Position numbers and translations under genes: made by a program
The notes under the pieces: generated by a model
Databases searched by the model: none
Told to the model about the DNA's origin: nothing
The model's input: the letters and a program-made list of their open reading frames with translations, nothing else
Shown here: one piece after another, positions 26,780-35,282 of the stretch
Layout: the number at the start of each line of letters is the position of its first letter
Numbering within the stretch: position 1 is the stretch's first letter
Source: Streptomyces sp. HB132
GTDB lineage: Bacteria; Actinomycetota; Actinomycetes; Streptomycetales; Streptomycetaceae
Assembly (NCBI RefSeq): GCF_016909575.1
Contig: NZ_JAFBGA010000008.1
Location: 1-64,000 of the forward strand
Direction of reading: 5' to 3'
DNA length: 64,000 bases

Positions 26780-27196
26780 ATGAGCGCTGTTCCCCGATCC
26801 GAGAAGGCAGGCAGGGCGGAGAGGCCGTCCGGCCGCTTCCGTCGCATGCTCGACCGCTTGTCCACCTCCCAGGAGGACCTCGAGTCCGAAGAACTGCAGG
26901 AGGACACGCACGCGTCGGGGTGCACGCGCATCTCCGAGTGCACGGACCGCCAGATCGTGAAGGTCACTGGTACCTTGCGGACCGTCACCCTGCGTCCGCG
27001 GGCCGGAGTGCCCGCCCTGGAGGCTGAGCTCTTCGACGGCACCGCGCCGCTCGACGTGGTCTGGCTGGGCCGGCGTTCCATCGTCGGCATCGAGCCCGGC
27101 CGCAAGCTCATCGCGTCGGGCCGCGTGGCCATGAGTCACGGGCGCCGGGTGCTGTTCAACCCCAAATACGAACTCCGACCACTCGGCAAGGAGTAG
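26780..27196 (+). CDS. OB-fold nucleic-acid-binding domain protein
   Basis: 138-residue protein with a helical N-terminus (about 20-55, Ser/Glu-rich) and a C-terminal OB fold (IVKVTGTLRTVTLRPRAG ... LIASGRVAMSHGRRVLFNPKYEL). Such proteins adjoin DUF3159 and TrkA genes in Streptomyces. Exact function unknown. It ends 3 bases before the DUF3159 GTG. Confidence 0.8.
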   Translation: MSAVPRSEKAGRAERPSGRFRRMLDRLSTSQEDLESEELQEDTHASGCTRISECTDRQIVKVTGTLRTVTLRPRAGVPALEAELFDGTAPLDVVWLGRRSIVGIEPGRKLIASGRVAMSHGRRVLFNPKYELRPLGKE

Positions 27197-27199
27197 CCG

Positions 27200-27970
27200 G
27201 TGACGTCTCTCGACAAGCCGACGTCCGATACGGACCAGCCCCACCGCACCGACCAGCAGGACGCCGACGCGAAGGCGGTCACGGAAGCCGCGCTCTTCGA
27301 GGCCTTCGGCGGCGTGCGCGGCATGGTGGAGACAGTCCTTCCCGGGCTGCTCTTCGTCACCGTCTTCACCATCAACAAGGACCTGACGGCGTCGGCCGTC
27401 GCGGCTCTGGCGGTCTCCCTCGCCCTCGTCGTCGTACGGCTGATCCGTAAGGACACCGTCAAGCACGCCTTCAGCGGCGTGTTCGGGGTGGGGTTCGGTG
27501 TGCTCTTCGCGAAGATGACGGGCAACGCCAAGGACTTCTACCTGCCGGGCATGATCTACACGCTCGGCCTGGCCTCCGCGTACCTGGTCACGACCCTCGC
27601 GGGCGTGCCGCTGATCGGCCTCATCCTCGGCCCGGTCTTCAAGGAGAACCTTTCCTGGCGCACCAGGAACCCCGGCCGCAAGAAGGCGTACGCCAAGGCC
27701 AGCTACGCCTGGGGGTTCATCCTCCTCGCCAAGTGCGCGATCCTCTTCCCGCTCTACTGGTGGGCCGACACCGCCCAGCTCGGGTGGGTGCTGGTCGCAC
27801 TCAAGATCCCGCCGTTCCTGCTCGCGGTGTACCTGACCTGGGTCTTCCTCGCCAAGGCGCCGCCGCCCATCGACGTCTTCGCCGAGATGGAGGCCGAGGA
27901 GCGGGCCGAGAAGGCCCGCAAGGCGGAGCAGAGCGCCCGGGCCGCGGAGGCCCGTAACTCCGAGTTCTGA
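27200..27970 (+). CDS. DUF3159 membrane protein
   Basis: 256-residue DUF3159 protein with five or six membrane helices between about residues 45 and 225 (GLLFVTVFTINKDL, YTLGLASAYLVTTLAGVPL, KIPPFLLAVYLTWVFL) and a charged C-terminal helix. Function unknown. The conserved link with TrkA genes hints at ion transport or membrane homeostasis. GTG start, 3 bases from the OB-fold gene. Confidence 0.85.
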   Translation: MTSLDKPTSDTDQPHRTDQQDADAKAVTEAALFEAFGGVRGMVETVLPGLLFVTVFTINKDLTASAVAALAVSLALVVVRLIRKDTVKHAFSGVFGVGFGVLFAKMTGNAKDFYLPGMIYTLGLASAYLVTTLAGVPLIGLILGPVFKENLSWRTRNPGRKKAYAKASYAWGFILLAKCAILFPLYWWADTAQLGWVLVALKIPPFLLAVYLTWVFLAKAPPPIDVFAEMEAEERAEKARKAEQSARAAEARNSEF

Positions 27971-27987
27971 CGCACGACGACGTACAT

Positions 27988-28030
27988 GCGTGTGGGGCCC
28001 GGACCGTGGCACGGTCCGGGCCCCACACGC
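27988..28030. terminator. perfect bidirectional terminator
   Basis: Perfect 20-bp inverted repeat (27988-28007 and 28011-28030) with a 3-base loop between the convergent DUF3159 and TrkA genes. Confidence 0.93.
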
Positions 28031-28045
28031 AGGTGTACCGCCCGC

Positions 28046-28723
28046 TCAGTCCTCGGCGGGCTCGCGGCGGACCGACAACAGGTCCTCCAGCTGCTCCTCG
28101 CGGGCCTGGGCGGCCACGAACAGCAGCTCGTCACCGGCCTCCAGGGTCTCCTCGGGGCTCGGCGTCAGCACCCGGGTGCCGCGGATGATCGTGACGAGTG
28201 AAGTGTCCACGGGCCAGTCCACATCCCCCACCCTGATGCCGGCCAGTGCCGACTCCGGGGGCAGCGTCAACTCGACCAGGTTGGCGTCGCCGTGGCTGAA
28301 GCGCAGCAGCCGGACCAGATCGCCGACACTCACCGCCTCCTCGACCAGGGCGGACATCAGCCGCGGAGTGGAGACGGCCACGTCGACGCCCCAGGACTCG
28401 TTGAACAGCCACTCGTTCTTCGGGTTGTTCACCCGGGCGACGACCCTCGGGACGCCGTACTCGGTCTTCGCGAGCAGCGACACGACCAGGTTGACCTTGT
28501 CGTCACCCGTCGAGGCGATCACGACGTTGCACCGCTGGAGCGCCGCCTCGTCGAGCGACGTGATCTCGCAGGCGTCCGCGAGGAGCCATTCGGCCATCGG
28601 GACGCGCTCCACCGAGATGGCGGTCGGCGCCTTGTCGATCAGCAGCACTTCGTGCCCGTTCTCCAGGAGCTCGGCCGCGATGGAACGGCCCACCGCACCG
28701 GCCCCGGCAATCGCGACGCGCAT
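28046..28723 (-). CDS. TrkA-family potassium regulator, RCK subunit 2 (CeoC-like)
   Basis: 225-residue RCK protein. The Rossmann N-domain (RVAIAGAGAVGRSIA, acidic strand end LIDK) binds NAD(H)/ATP, and the C-terminal RCK_C domain covers about 140-220 (ANLVELTLPPES ... GDELLFVAA). It gates a K+ channel or transporter on the cytosolic side. It overlaps the preceding trkA paralogue at 28723, so the two form an operon and probably a hetero-octamer. Confidence 0.9.
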   Translation of the reverse strand: MRVAIAGAGAVGRSIAAELLENGHEVLLIDKAPTAISVERVPMAEWLLADACEITSLDEAALQRCNVVIASTGDDKVNLVVSLLAKTEYGVPRVVARVNNPKNEWLFNESWGVDVAVSTPRLMSALVEEAVSVGDLVRLLRFSHGDANLVELTLPPESALAGIRVGDVDWPVDTSLVTIIRGTRVLTPSPEETLEAGDELLFVAAQAREEQLEDLLSVRREPAED

Positions 28724-29391
28724 CAGTGACCGCCCTCCTCGGGACCTTCGGCAAAGGCCTCCTCGACCTTCGCGATCTCGTCCGTACGCATCATCACGTG
28801 GACGAGGTCGCCCTCCTGCAGAACCGTCTGCGAGGTGGGCAGTATGGCCTCACCCAGGCGGGTGAGGAAGGCGACGCGGACGCCCGTCTCCTCCTGCAGA
28901 GTGCTGATCTTGTGCCCGATCCAGGACGGCGTCGTGTGCACCTCGGCGAGCTGCACACCACCGCTCGGGTCGCGCCACAGGGGCTCAGCGCCCGACGGCA
29001 GCAGCCGCCTCAGCATCTGGTCCGCCGTCCAGCGGACCGTCGCGACGGTGGGGATGCCCAGGCGCTGGTAGACCTCGGCGCGCTTCGGGTCGTAGATGCG
29101 AGCCGCGACGTTCTCGATGCCGAACATCTCGCGGGCCACCCGGGCCGCGATGATGTTGGAGTTGTCGCCGCTGCTGACGGCCGCGAACGCTCCGGCCTCC
29201 TCGATACCCGCCTCACGCAGGGTGTCCTGGTCGAAGCCGACGCCGCTGACGCGCCTGCCGCCGAAACCGGAACCGAGGCGCCGGAACGCCGTGGGGTCCT
29301 GATCGATCACGGCGACCGTGTGCCCCTGCTGTTCCAGGGTCTGTGCGAGGGCGGCTCCGACGCGCCCGCAGCCCATGATGACGATGTGCAC
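28723..29391 (-). CDS. TrkA-family potassium regulator, RCK subunit 1 (CeoB-like)
   Basis: 222-residue RCK protein with Rossmann motif HIVIMGCGRVGAALA, an acidic ribose-binding residue (VIDQD) and a RCK_C domain from about 135 (GVQLAEVHTTPSW ... EGDLVHVMMRTDE). First gene of the trkA pair. It is divergent from the KimA-like permease, with which it probably acts. Confidence 0.9.
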   Translation of the reverse strand: MHIVIMGCGRVGAALAQTLEQQGHTVAVIDQDPTAFRRLGSGFGGRRVSGVGFDQDTLREAGIEEAGAFAAVSSGDNSNIIAARVAREMFGIENVAARIYDPKRAEVYQRLGIPTVATVRWTADQMLRRLLPSGAEPLWRDPSGGVQLAEVHTTPSWIGHKISTLQEETGVRVAFLTRLGEAILPTSQTVLQEGDLVHVMMRTDEIAKVEEAFAEGPEEGGH

Positions 29392-29779
29392 CTTGCGCCT
29401 ACCTCGCCGTCCTGGTCGTCCGGATGACCTGCGAAAACACCCTGCTCACACTTCTCTCTCAGCTTGCGGGGCAAACAATGGGGCAACCACCTTCGGCGTT
29501 GCCCGTGGATGAGCTTATGCGGCGACGCCGACACCGCCTCATCCGAGTGTGCGTACCCCGCGGGCCGATGAGCAAAAGGGGACGCGCGCGACGGGTGGGA
29601 CGCGGCCGGGGGAGTGTGCGAGAGAGCCGGGCCGAGGGCTCCCGCGCTACCGCGCCGCAAGGATTTCGTTAAGGATTCCATGGACTTTTCCGGTGGGGGC
29701 GGGTGATTATGAAGGTTTTCCCGGTCCGGAGGGGGTGGTGCTTCGGTGGCGTGTCCCAGCAGCGCTTACGATCCACACC
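29392..29779. other. intergenic region between trkA pair and KimA-like permease
   Basis: About 390 bp between divergent genes, presumably holding both promoters. I looked for a ydaO/yuaA-type c-di-AMP riboswitch, because kimA is controlled that way in Bacillus, and saw no convincing match. No small gene is apparent. Confidence 0.4.
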
Positions 29780-31831
29780 GTGTCCAAACTGACCGACGTG
29801 CCCAAACGGATCCTGATCGGCCGGGCGCTGCGCAGCGACAAGCTGGGGGAAACGCTCCTTCCCAAGCGCATCGCCCTCCCCGTCTTCGCATCCGACCCGC
29901 TGTCCTCCGTTGCGTACGCACCCGGGGAAGTCCTCCTCGTGCTGTCCATCGCGGGCGTGTCGGCGTACCACTTCAGCCCATGGATCGCGCTCGCGGTCGT
30001 GGTCCTCATGTTCACCGTCGTCGCCTCGTACCGGCAGAACGTGCGCGCCTACCCGAGCGGGGGCGGCGACTACGAGGTCGCCACCACCAACCTCGGGCCG
30101 AAGGCCGGCCTGACCGTCGCCAGTGCCCTCCTCGTCGACTACGTCCTCACCGTCGCGGTGTCGATCGCCTCGGGCGTGGAGAACCTCGGCTCCGCGATCC
30201 CCTTCGTCGTCGAGCACAAGACGTTCTGCGCCGTCGGGGCCATCGTGCTGCTGACGCTGATGAACCTGCGCGGCGTCAAGGAGTCCGGCAAGCTCTTCGC
30301 CATCCCGACCTACCTGTTCGTGGCCGGGGTCTTCCTCATGATCCTCTGGGGTGCCTTCCGTGGGGTGATCCTCGGCGACACCATGCACGCCCCCACCTCC
30401 GACTACGAGATCAAGCCGGAGCACCAGGGGCTCGCCGGGTTCGCGCTCGTCTTCCTGCTCCTGCGCGCGTTCTCCTCCGGCTGCGCGGCCCTGACGGGCG
30501 TCGAGGCGATCAGCAACGGGGTTCCCGCCTTCCGCAAGCCGAAGAGCAGGAACGCGGCGACCACCCTCGCGGCGATGGGCCTGCTGGCCGTCACCATGTT
30601 CTGCGGAATCATCGGTCTCGCCATGGCGACCGACGTCAAGATGGCCGAGAACCCGGCGAAGGACCTGATCCACAACGGCGCGGCCGTCGGTGAGAGCTTC
30701 GTCCAGGACCCGGTGATCTCCCAGGTCGCCGCAGCCGTCTTCGGCGAGGGCACGTTCCTCTTCGTCTTCCTGGCGGCGGCCACCGCGCTCGTACTCTTCC
30801 TCGCCGCGAACACCGCGTACAACGGCTTCCCGCTGCTCGGCTCGATCCTCGCCCAGGACCGCTACCTGCCGCGCCAGCTCCACACCCGCGGCGACCGGCT
30901 GGCCTTCTCCAACGGCATCGTGCTGCTCGCCGGCGCCGCGATCCTGCTCGTCTGGATCTACGGCGCCGACTCGACCCGGCTGATCCAGCTCTACATCGTC
31001 GGTGTGTTCGTCTCCTTCACGCTCAGCCAGACCGGCATGGTGCGTCACTGGAACCGTCATCTGCGTACCGAGAAGGACCCCGCGGCGCGACGGCACATGG
31101 TCCGCTCCCGGGCGATCAACACCTTCGGCGCGTTCTTCACCGGCCTGGTCCTGGTCGTCGTGCTCGCCACCAAGTTCACCCACGGTGCCTGGGTCGCGCT
31201 GCTCGGCATGGTCATCTTCTTCGGCACGATGACCGCGATCCGCAAGCACTACGACCGGGTCGCCGAGGAGATCGCCGCCCCGGAGACCCGGCCCGACGAC
31301 AGCATCCGCCCCTCGCGCGTCCACTCGATCGTCCTGGTCTCCAAGCTCCACCGGCCCACGCTGCGCGCCCTCGCGTACGCCAAGCTGGTGCGCTCCGACC
31401 AGTTGGAGGCGCTGTCCATCAGTGTCGACCACGCCGAGACGAAGGCGCTCAAGGAGGACTGGGAACGGCGCGGCATCGACATCCCGCTGAAGATCCTCGA
31501 CTCGCCGTACCGTGAGGTGACCCGCCCGGTCATCGACTACGTGAAGGGCCTGCGCAAGGACCGGCCGCGCGATGTGATCAGCGTCTACATCCCGGAGTAC
31601 GTGGTCGGCCACTGGTACGAGCACCTGCTGCACAACCAGAGCGCACTGCGGCTGAAGGGCCGTCTCCTGTTCACGCCGGGCGTGATGGTGACGTCGGTGC
31701 CGTACCAGCTGGAGTCCTCCGAGGCGGCGAAGGTGCGGGCCAGGAGGCGTGCCGACTGGAGCGCTCCGGGCTCGGTGCGCCGCGGTCCCGTGGAGCGGCG
31801 GCACCACAAGGAACCCACCCGCAAGGGCTGA
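29780..31831 (+). CDS. APC-superfamily permease, KimA-like potassium importer
   Basis: 683-residue permease. About 12 membrane helices lie between residues 30 and 480; motifs PVFASDPLSSVAYAPGE and YPSGGGDYEVATTNLG resemble those of KimA (YdaO), the K+/H+ symporter of Bacillus subtilis. The C-terminal 180 residues form a cytosolic USP/Rossmann-like domain. Flanking trkA genes and nearby kdpDE support potassium transport. GTG 29780 is chosen because conserved sequence begins there (SKLTDVPKRILIGRALRS). An amino-acid permease is the alternative annotation. Confidence 0.8.
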   Translation: MSKLTDVPKRILIGRALRSDKLGETLLPKRIALPVFASDPLSSVAYAPGEVLLVLSIAGVSAYHFSPWIALAVVVLMFTVVASYRQNVRAYPSGGGDYEVATTNLGPKAGLTVASALLVDYVLTVAVSIASGVENLGSAIPFVVEHKTFCAVGAIVLLTLMNLRGVKESGKLFAIPTYLFVAGVFLMILWGAFRGVILGDTMHAPTSDYEIKPEHQGLAGFALVFLLLRAFSSGCAALTGVEAISNGVPAFRKPKSRNAATTLAAMGLLAVTMFCGIIGLAMATDVKMAENPAKDLIHNGAAVGESFVQDPVISQVAAAVFGEGTFLFVFLAAATALVLFLAANTAYNGFPLLGSILAQDRYLPRQLHTRGDRLAFSNGIVLLAGAAILLVWIYGADSTRLIQLYIVGVFVSFTLSQTGMVRHWNRHLRTEKDPAARRHMVRSRAINTFGAFFTGLVLVVVLATKFTHGAWVALLGMVIFFGTMTAIRKHYDRVAEEIAAPETRPDDSIRPSRVHSIVLVSKLHRPTLRALAYAKLVRSDQLEALSISVDHAETKALKEDWERRGIDIPLKILDSPYREVTRPVIDYVKGLRKDRPRDVISVYIPEYVVGHWYEHLLHNQSALRLKGRLLFTPGVMVTSVPYQLESSEAAKVRARRRADWSAPGSVRRGPVERRHHKEPTRKG

Positions 31832-31934
31832 CTCCGCGCTCCGCCTGTGGTAAGCGGCCGGCTTCCACCCACGTAGACTGGTGGGCTGTTGTCCGGCCGT
31901 TTTCCCTTTTCCTGATCTCTGGAGCCACCCCCTC

Positions 31935-33278
31935 ATGCAGAACGAATCCACGTCGTCGCAGGCCGGGGAGTCTCTGATCGGTCGGGAGTACGAGGTCGAG
32001 GTCGGCCCCGTCGCCCACGGCGGCCACTGCATCGCCCGCACGTCCGAGGGCCAGGTTCTCTTCGTGCGCCACACCCTCCCCGGCGAGAAGGTCGTGGCCC
32101 GGGTCACCGAGGGCGACACCGACTCGCGCTTCCTGCGCGCCGACGCGGTCACGGTCGTCGAGGCTTCCAAGGACCGCGTCGAGGCCCCCTGCCCGTACGC
32201 GGGCCCCGGCAAGTGCGGCGGTTGCGACTGGCAGCACGCGAAGCCGGGCGCGCAGCGCCGCCTCAAGGGCGAAGTGATCGCCGAGCAGCTCCAGCGCCTC
32301 GCGGGCCTCACGCCCGAGGAGGCCAACTGGGACGGCACGGTCATGCCGGCCGAGGGCGACAAGCTCCCGCCGGGCGAGGTCCCGGCCTGGCGCACGCGCG
32401 TCCAGTACGCCGTCGACCAGGACGGCCTGGTGGGACTGCGTAAGCACCGCTCGCACGAGGTCCAGCCGATCGACCACTGCCTGATCGCCGCCCCCGGCGT
32501 CTCCGAGCTCGGCATCGAGAAGCAGGACTGGCCGCAGATGGCCACGGTGGAGGCCATCTCCGCCACCGGCTCCCACGACCGCCAGGTCATCCTGACCCCG
32601 CGTGAGGGTGGCCGGCTCCCGCTCGTCGAGCTGGACAAGCCCGTCTCCGTGCTCCGCGTCGAGGAGAAGGACGGCGGCGTGCACCGCGTCCACGGCCGCG
32701 CCTTCGTCCGCGAGCGCGCCGACGACCGCACGTACCGCGTCGGTTCGGGCGGCTTCTGGCAGGTGCACCCCCAGGCGGCGGACACGCTGGTCCGCGCGGT
32801 CATGCAGGGCCTGTTGCCCCGCAAGAACGACATGGCGCTCGATCTGTACTGCGGTGTGGGCCTGTTCGCGGGCGCCATCGGCCAGCGGATCGGCGAGAAG
32901 GGCGCGGTGCTGGGCATCGAGTCCGGCAAGCGCGCGGTCGAGGACGCCCGTCACAACCTGAAGGACCTGGACCGGGTCCGCATCGAGCACGGCAAGGTCG
33001 ACCAGGTCCTGCCGCGCACGGGCATTACCGAGTGCGACCTCATCGTCCTGGACCCGCCGCGCGCGGGCGCCGGCAAGGCCACTGTGAAGCAGCTGGCCGC
33101 CCTGGGGGCGCGCCGCATCGCGTACGTGGCGTGCGACCCGGCGGCGCTGGCCCGGGACATCGCGTACTTCCGGGACGGGGGGTACCGGGTGCGGACGCTG
33201 CGGGCGTTCGACCTGTTCCCGATGACCCATCATGTCGAGTGCGTCGCGATCCTTGAACCGGCCGCGAAGGGCGTCTGA
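31935..33278 (+). CDS. TRAM-domain RNA (uracil-5-)-methyltransferase, RumA/TrmA family
   Basis: 447-residue SAM-dependent RNA m5U methyltransferase. An N-terminal TRAM domain (about 12-75) precedes a cysteine cluster (CPYAGPGKCGGCDWQH) like the [4Fe-4S] site of RumA. The catalytic domain has the SAM loop ALDLYCGVGLFAG and the motif IVLDPPRAGA. The nucleophilic Cys is in VACDPAA and the C-terminus FPMTHHVECVAILE. GGAG precedes the ATG. The last 63 bases are the insertion target of the downstream island: a 41-bp copy lies at 58634. Confidence 0.92.
   Translation: MQNESTSSQAGESLIGREYEVEVGPVAHGGHCIARTSEGQVLFVRHTLPGEKVVARVTEGDTDSRFLRADAVTVVEASKDRVEAPCPYAGPGKCGGCDWQHAKPGAQRRLKGEVIAEQLQRLAGLTPEEANWDGTVMPAEGDKLPPGEVPAWRTRVQYAVDQDGLVGLRKHRSHEVQPIDHCLIAAPGVSELGIEKQDWPQMATVEAISATGSHDRQVILTPREGGRLPLVELDKPVSVLRVEEKDGGVHRVHGRAFVRERADDRTYRVGSGGFWQVHPQAADTLVRAVMQGLLPRKNDMALDLYCGVGLFAGAIGQRIGEKGAVLGIESGKRAVEDARHNLKDLDRVRIEHGKVDQVLPRTGITECDLIVLDPPRAGAGKATVKQLAALGARRIAYVACDPAALARDIAYFRDGGYRVRTLRAFDLFPMTHHVECVAILEPAAKGV
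33216..33256 (+). repeat. left direct repeat (attL-like)
   Basis: 41 bp identical to 58634-58674. It encodes the segment FPMTHHVECVAIL of the methyltransferase. Less exact similarity continues rightwards through the stop codon to about 33510. Confidence 0.9.
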
Positions 33279-33335
33279 CCTGCGGTTTCGCCGAGTGGGC
33301 GTTATGTGCGTTGTGTGCGTTACGGGCGATATCTT

Positions 33336-33385
33336 GACGCATACTCGACGCACGTGACGCACGTCTGACGCACGTTTGACGCACG
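33336..33385 (+). repeat. phased GACGCACG iterons, left copy
   Basis: GACGCATA at 33336 and GACGCACG at 33347, 33356, 33367 and 33378, spaced 11, 9, 11 and 11 bp and so roughly on one face of the helix. They lie between convergent genes at the left island end. A diverged set lies at the right end. Such arrays suit arm-type sites for a recombinase or a regulator. Confidence 0.7.
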
Positions 33386-33504
33386 TCCTGATGAGGCGTC
33401 AGGTGGTCATACCTGCAGGTGGCGGTGTGTCGAGTGCGGCTTGAGGGGGCTCCCTCTTTACCGCCTCTTGGTGAACCGGTGCTCGATATGGCCTGATTTA
33501 AGGC

Positions 33505-34893
33505 TTAGTAGGCACGGGGTCCGTAAGGGCTCCAGTGGCCGAGGAATGGCTTGAGGTCGTCGGCGCTGGGCTTGGGTGGGGTGGGCAGCTTCGGCGCTGC
33601 GGCGGACTCGGTGAGGTGCTGGAGCCGGGCGTCCGTGAAGGCGAGCCACGCCTCGATCTCTGTTCTTTCCTGTCCGGGTGGCAGCGATGTGGCGTGGTCG
33701 CGTACTGCTGTGACGTATTCGGTCAGGCGCTTGGTCTGGTGCCAGGCGTCTGCTTGTTCTTCGAGGTGCTTGACGCGATAGGCGTAGGCGTATGCGGTGC
33801 GCGCTTCCTCCATGGCGGTTTCCCAGCGCCTCTGCTGGGCTTCCCTGGCTTGCTGGTCTGCAAGGCGTTTGTGTTCTGCGGCTTTGCCGCGGAGGTCGAC
33901 TTCTTGTGCGATTTCGGCGAGTTGGTCTTCCAGTGGCCTGTCGGGGACATCGGCCCATTCGCTCGCACGGTGCGGGCTGCCGCCGCGGAGGATGAAGCGC
34001 AGGCGGTTTGAGGGGGTGTAGTCGAAGCGGGCGATGCGCATCCATGAGTGCTTCTTGGCGTCGGCGAGTTCCTTGTCGGTGGGGATGTGTTCGCTGCGGT
34101 CCTGTTCTTGAAGGACGAGGAATCCGACGCTTTCGCCTTGGGCGGTGATGGTGAAGTGCGGTGGTGCGCTGCGGCGACGGTGGGGTGGGGGTGCGCCTTG
34201 CGTGGTTCCGAGTGCTGCCTTATGGCCTTGTGATTCGGTGGCGATGATGAGGGCCTGGATGATGCGCAGGGCTCGGCCTTGGATGGATTTGGTGAGCCCC
34301 ATGGGCTGTGGTCGTTGTTGGAGGGCGGCCACGAGGGAGTGGGGTTTGGTGAGTCTGGCCGGAACGGGGAGCGGGGTGAGTTCGGCGAGGCGCCAGGCGG
34401 GGATGTCGGCGAGTTTGATTTCGTAGCCGCGGTGGGTGCGGTATGCGTAGAGCTCTTGTGTGCGCGGGATCTTGCCGGACTTGCGGGCGGTGTTCACTCG
34501 TGATGTCCAATTCACTGCGTGTGGGCCGGGTTCGATGGGCTTGATGAGGCAGCCGTCGTTCGCGGCCAGTTCTTCGAGGAGTTGGTCTGTGTAGTTCGTA
34601 CGGGCCCTGGGTGCGGTCTTGGGGCGTGGCGGTGCCGGTTTGCGGCTGGGCTGCGCGGATGGTGCAGCGTTCTGCTCGACGGGGCAGATGCCGCGGTCGG
34701 TGAGATGCTGCCGCCCTTTGTCAGTCAGGTTGGCACTCCAATGCCCTCGGCGTTTGGTGATTCTTATGAGTCCGCGACTCTGCAGTGCCTGAGCGCTGAC
34801 CTTGAAAGTGCTGTCCGGCCAGACTCCGTCGGGACACCCCTGGCCCACCCAGTCGAGCACGGTCTGCTGTCGCTCGTTGAGGTCCCCGTGCAT
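33505..34893 (-). CDS. winged-helix protein of unknown function, island end gene
   Basis: 462-residue protein. An N-terminal winged-helix-like region (about 1-70, LNERQQTVLDWVGQG ... SRGLIRITKRRGHW) precedes a Pro-rich linker, a second possible wHTH (about 90-155), a central domain with FTITAQGESVGFLVLQEQ, and a charged coiled coil (about 330-430, DQQAREAQQRRWETAMEEAR). AGGAGGAC lies 5-12 bases before the ATG at 34893. I do not recognise a family, and no tyrosine- or serine-recombinase residues are apparent. It sits beside the attL-like repeat and iterons where an integrase would be expected, and a remnant of a related C-terminus follows the right repeat. Confidence 0.7.
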   Translation of the reverse strand: MHGDLNERQQTVLDWVGQGCPDGVWPDSTFKVSAQALQSRGLIRITKRRGHWSANLTDKGRQHLTDRGICPVEQNAAPSAQPSRKPAPPRPKTAPRARTNYTDQLLEELAANDGCLIKPIEPGPHAVNWTSRVNTARKSGKIPRTQELYAYRTHRGYEIKLADIPAWRLAELTPLPVPARLTKPHSLVAALQQRPQPMGLTKSIQGRALRIIQALIIATESQGHKAALGTTQGAPPPHRRRSAPPHFTITAQGESVGFLVLQEQDRSEHIPTDKELADAKKHSWMRIARFDYTPSNRLRFILRGGSPHRASEWADVPDRPLEDQLAEIAQEVDLRGKAAEHKRLADQQAREAQQRRWETAMEEARTAYAYAYRVKHLEEQADAWHQTKRLTEYVTAVRDHATSLPPGQERTEIEAWLAFTDARLQHLTESAAAPKLPTPPKPSADDLKPFLGHWSPYGPRAY

Positions 34894-35282
34894 GTCGTCC
34901 TCCTGCGGTTCCCCGGGCTTGCTGCCTGAGAGGCAATGCCCGTCGCTTCTGCAGAAATTCCGGGGATCATGAGAGGATCTTCGTTCGAATGAGACGTGCC
35001 GCACGGCTGTTTACAGCGACGTGCACACGGTCAGAAATCAGGCTCCGTGAAACGACGAACGAAGAAGTCAACGGACCCACGTCCGCGCCGCACAGGTTAA
35101 AGATCAATAGTCGACTCCATCTGTGAGTCGTTCGCCGCGTGATGATGGCCATGCGGGAGGGGCTTTGCAGGGGTGAGGTGTTGTGAACTCAGTCAATGAT
35201 TGCCCTGGCCTGGTTGGCTGGACTACGGTGATGGTACGCACGCCAAACCCGTCCGAAAATCGCCCCGAGCTCGGAGAATCGC
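34894..35282. other. divergent promoter region of the wHTH gene and the methylase gene
   Basis: About 390 bp of comparatively AT-rich DNA without a convincing gene. It contains the 15-bp sequence GTTGTGAACTCAGTC at 35180-35194, which recurs inverted at 39010-39024. Confidence 0.5.
35180..35194 (+). promoter_or_regulatory. shared 15-bp putative operator, copy 1
   Basis: GTTGTGAACTCAGTC, 88 bp before the HTH-methylase ATG. The reverse complement occurs exactly at 39010-39024, 87 bp before the Cas4-like gene. A 15-bp exact match in the two control regions of one operon set suggests a common regulator, possibly the HTH domain of the methylase itself. Confidence 0.55.

Noticed and set aside
29392..29779. 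c-di-AMP (ydaO-type) riboswitch before the KimA-like gene
   Set aside because: Expected from Bacillus kimA, but I could not find the conserved core by eye; a covariance-model search would decide.
29669..32929. Very long minus-strand open frame (about 1,086 codons)
   Set aside because: Antisense to the KimA-like permease and RNA methyltransferase genes; its composition is a high-GC frame artefact and no domain is recognisable.
33216..33256. tRNA gene as the attachment site
   Set aside because: The repeat is entirely within a protein-coding 3' end; no tRNA-like folding or anticodon arm at either border.
33336..33385. CRISPR array
   Set aside because: Repeat units of 8 bp with 1-3-base gaps are far too short; no cas1/cas2. 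The Cas4-like gene is a stand-alone homologue.
33505..34893. Tyrosine recombinase annotation for the island end gene
   Set aside because: No R-H-x-x-R-Y arrangement or catalytic-domain motifs; only winged-helix and coiled-coil features.
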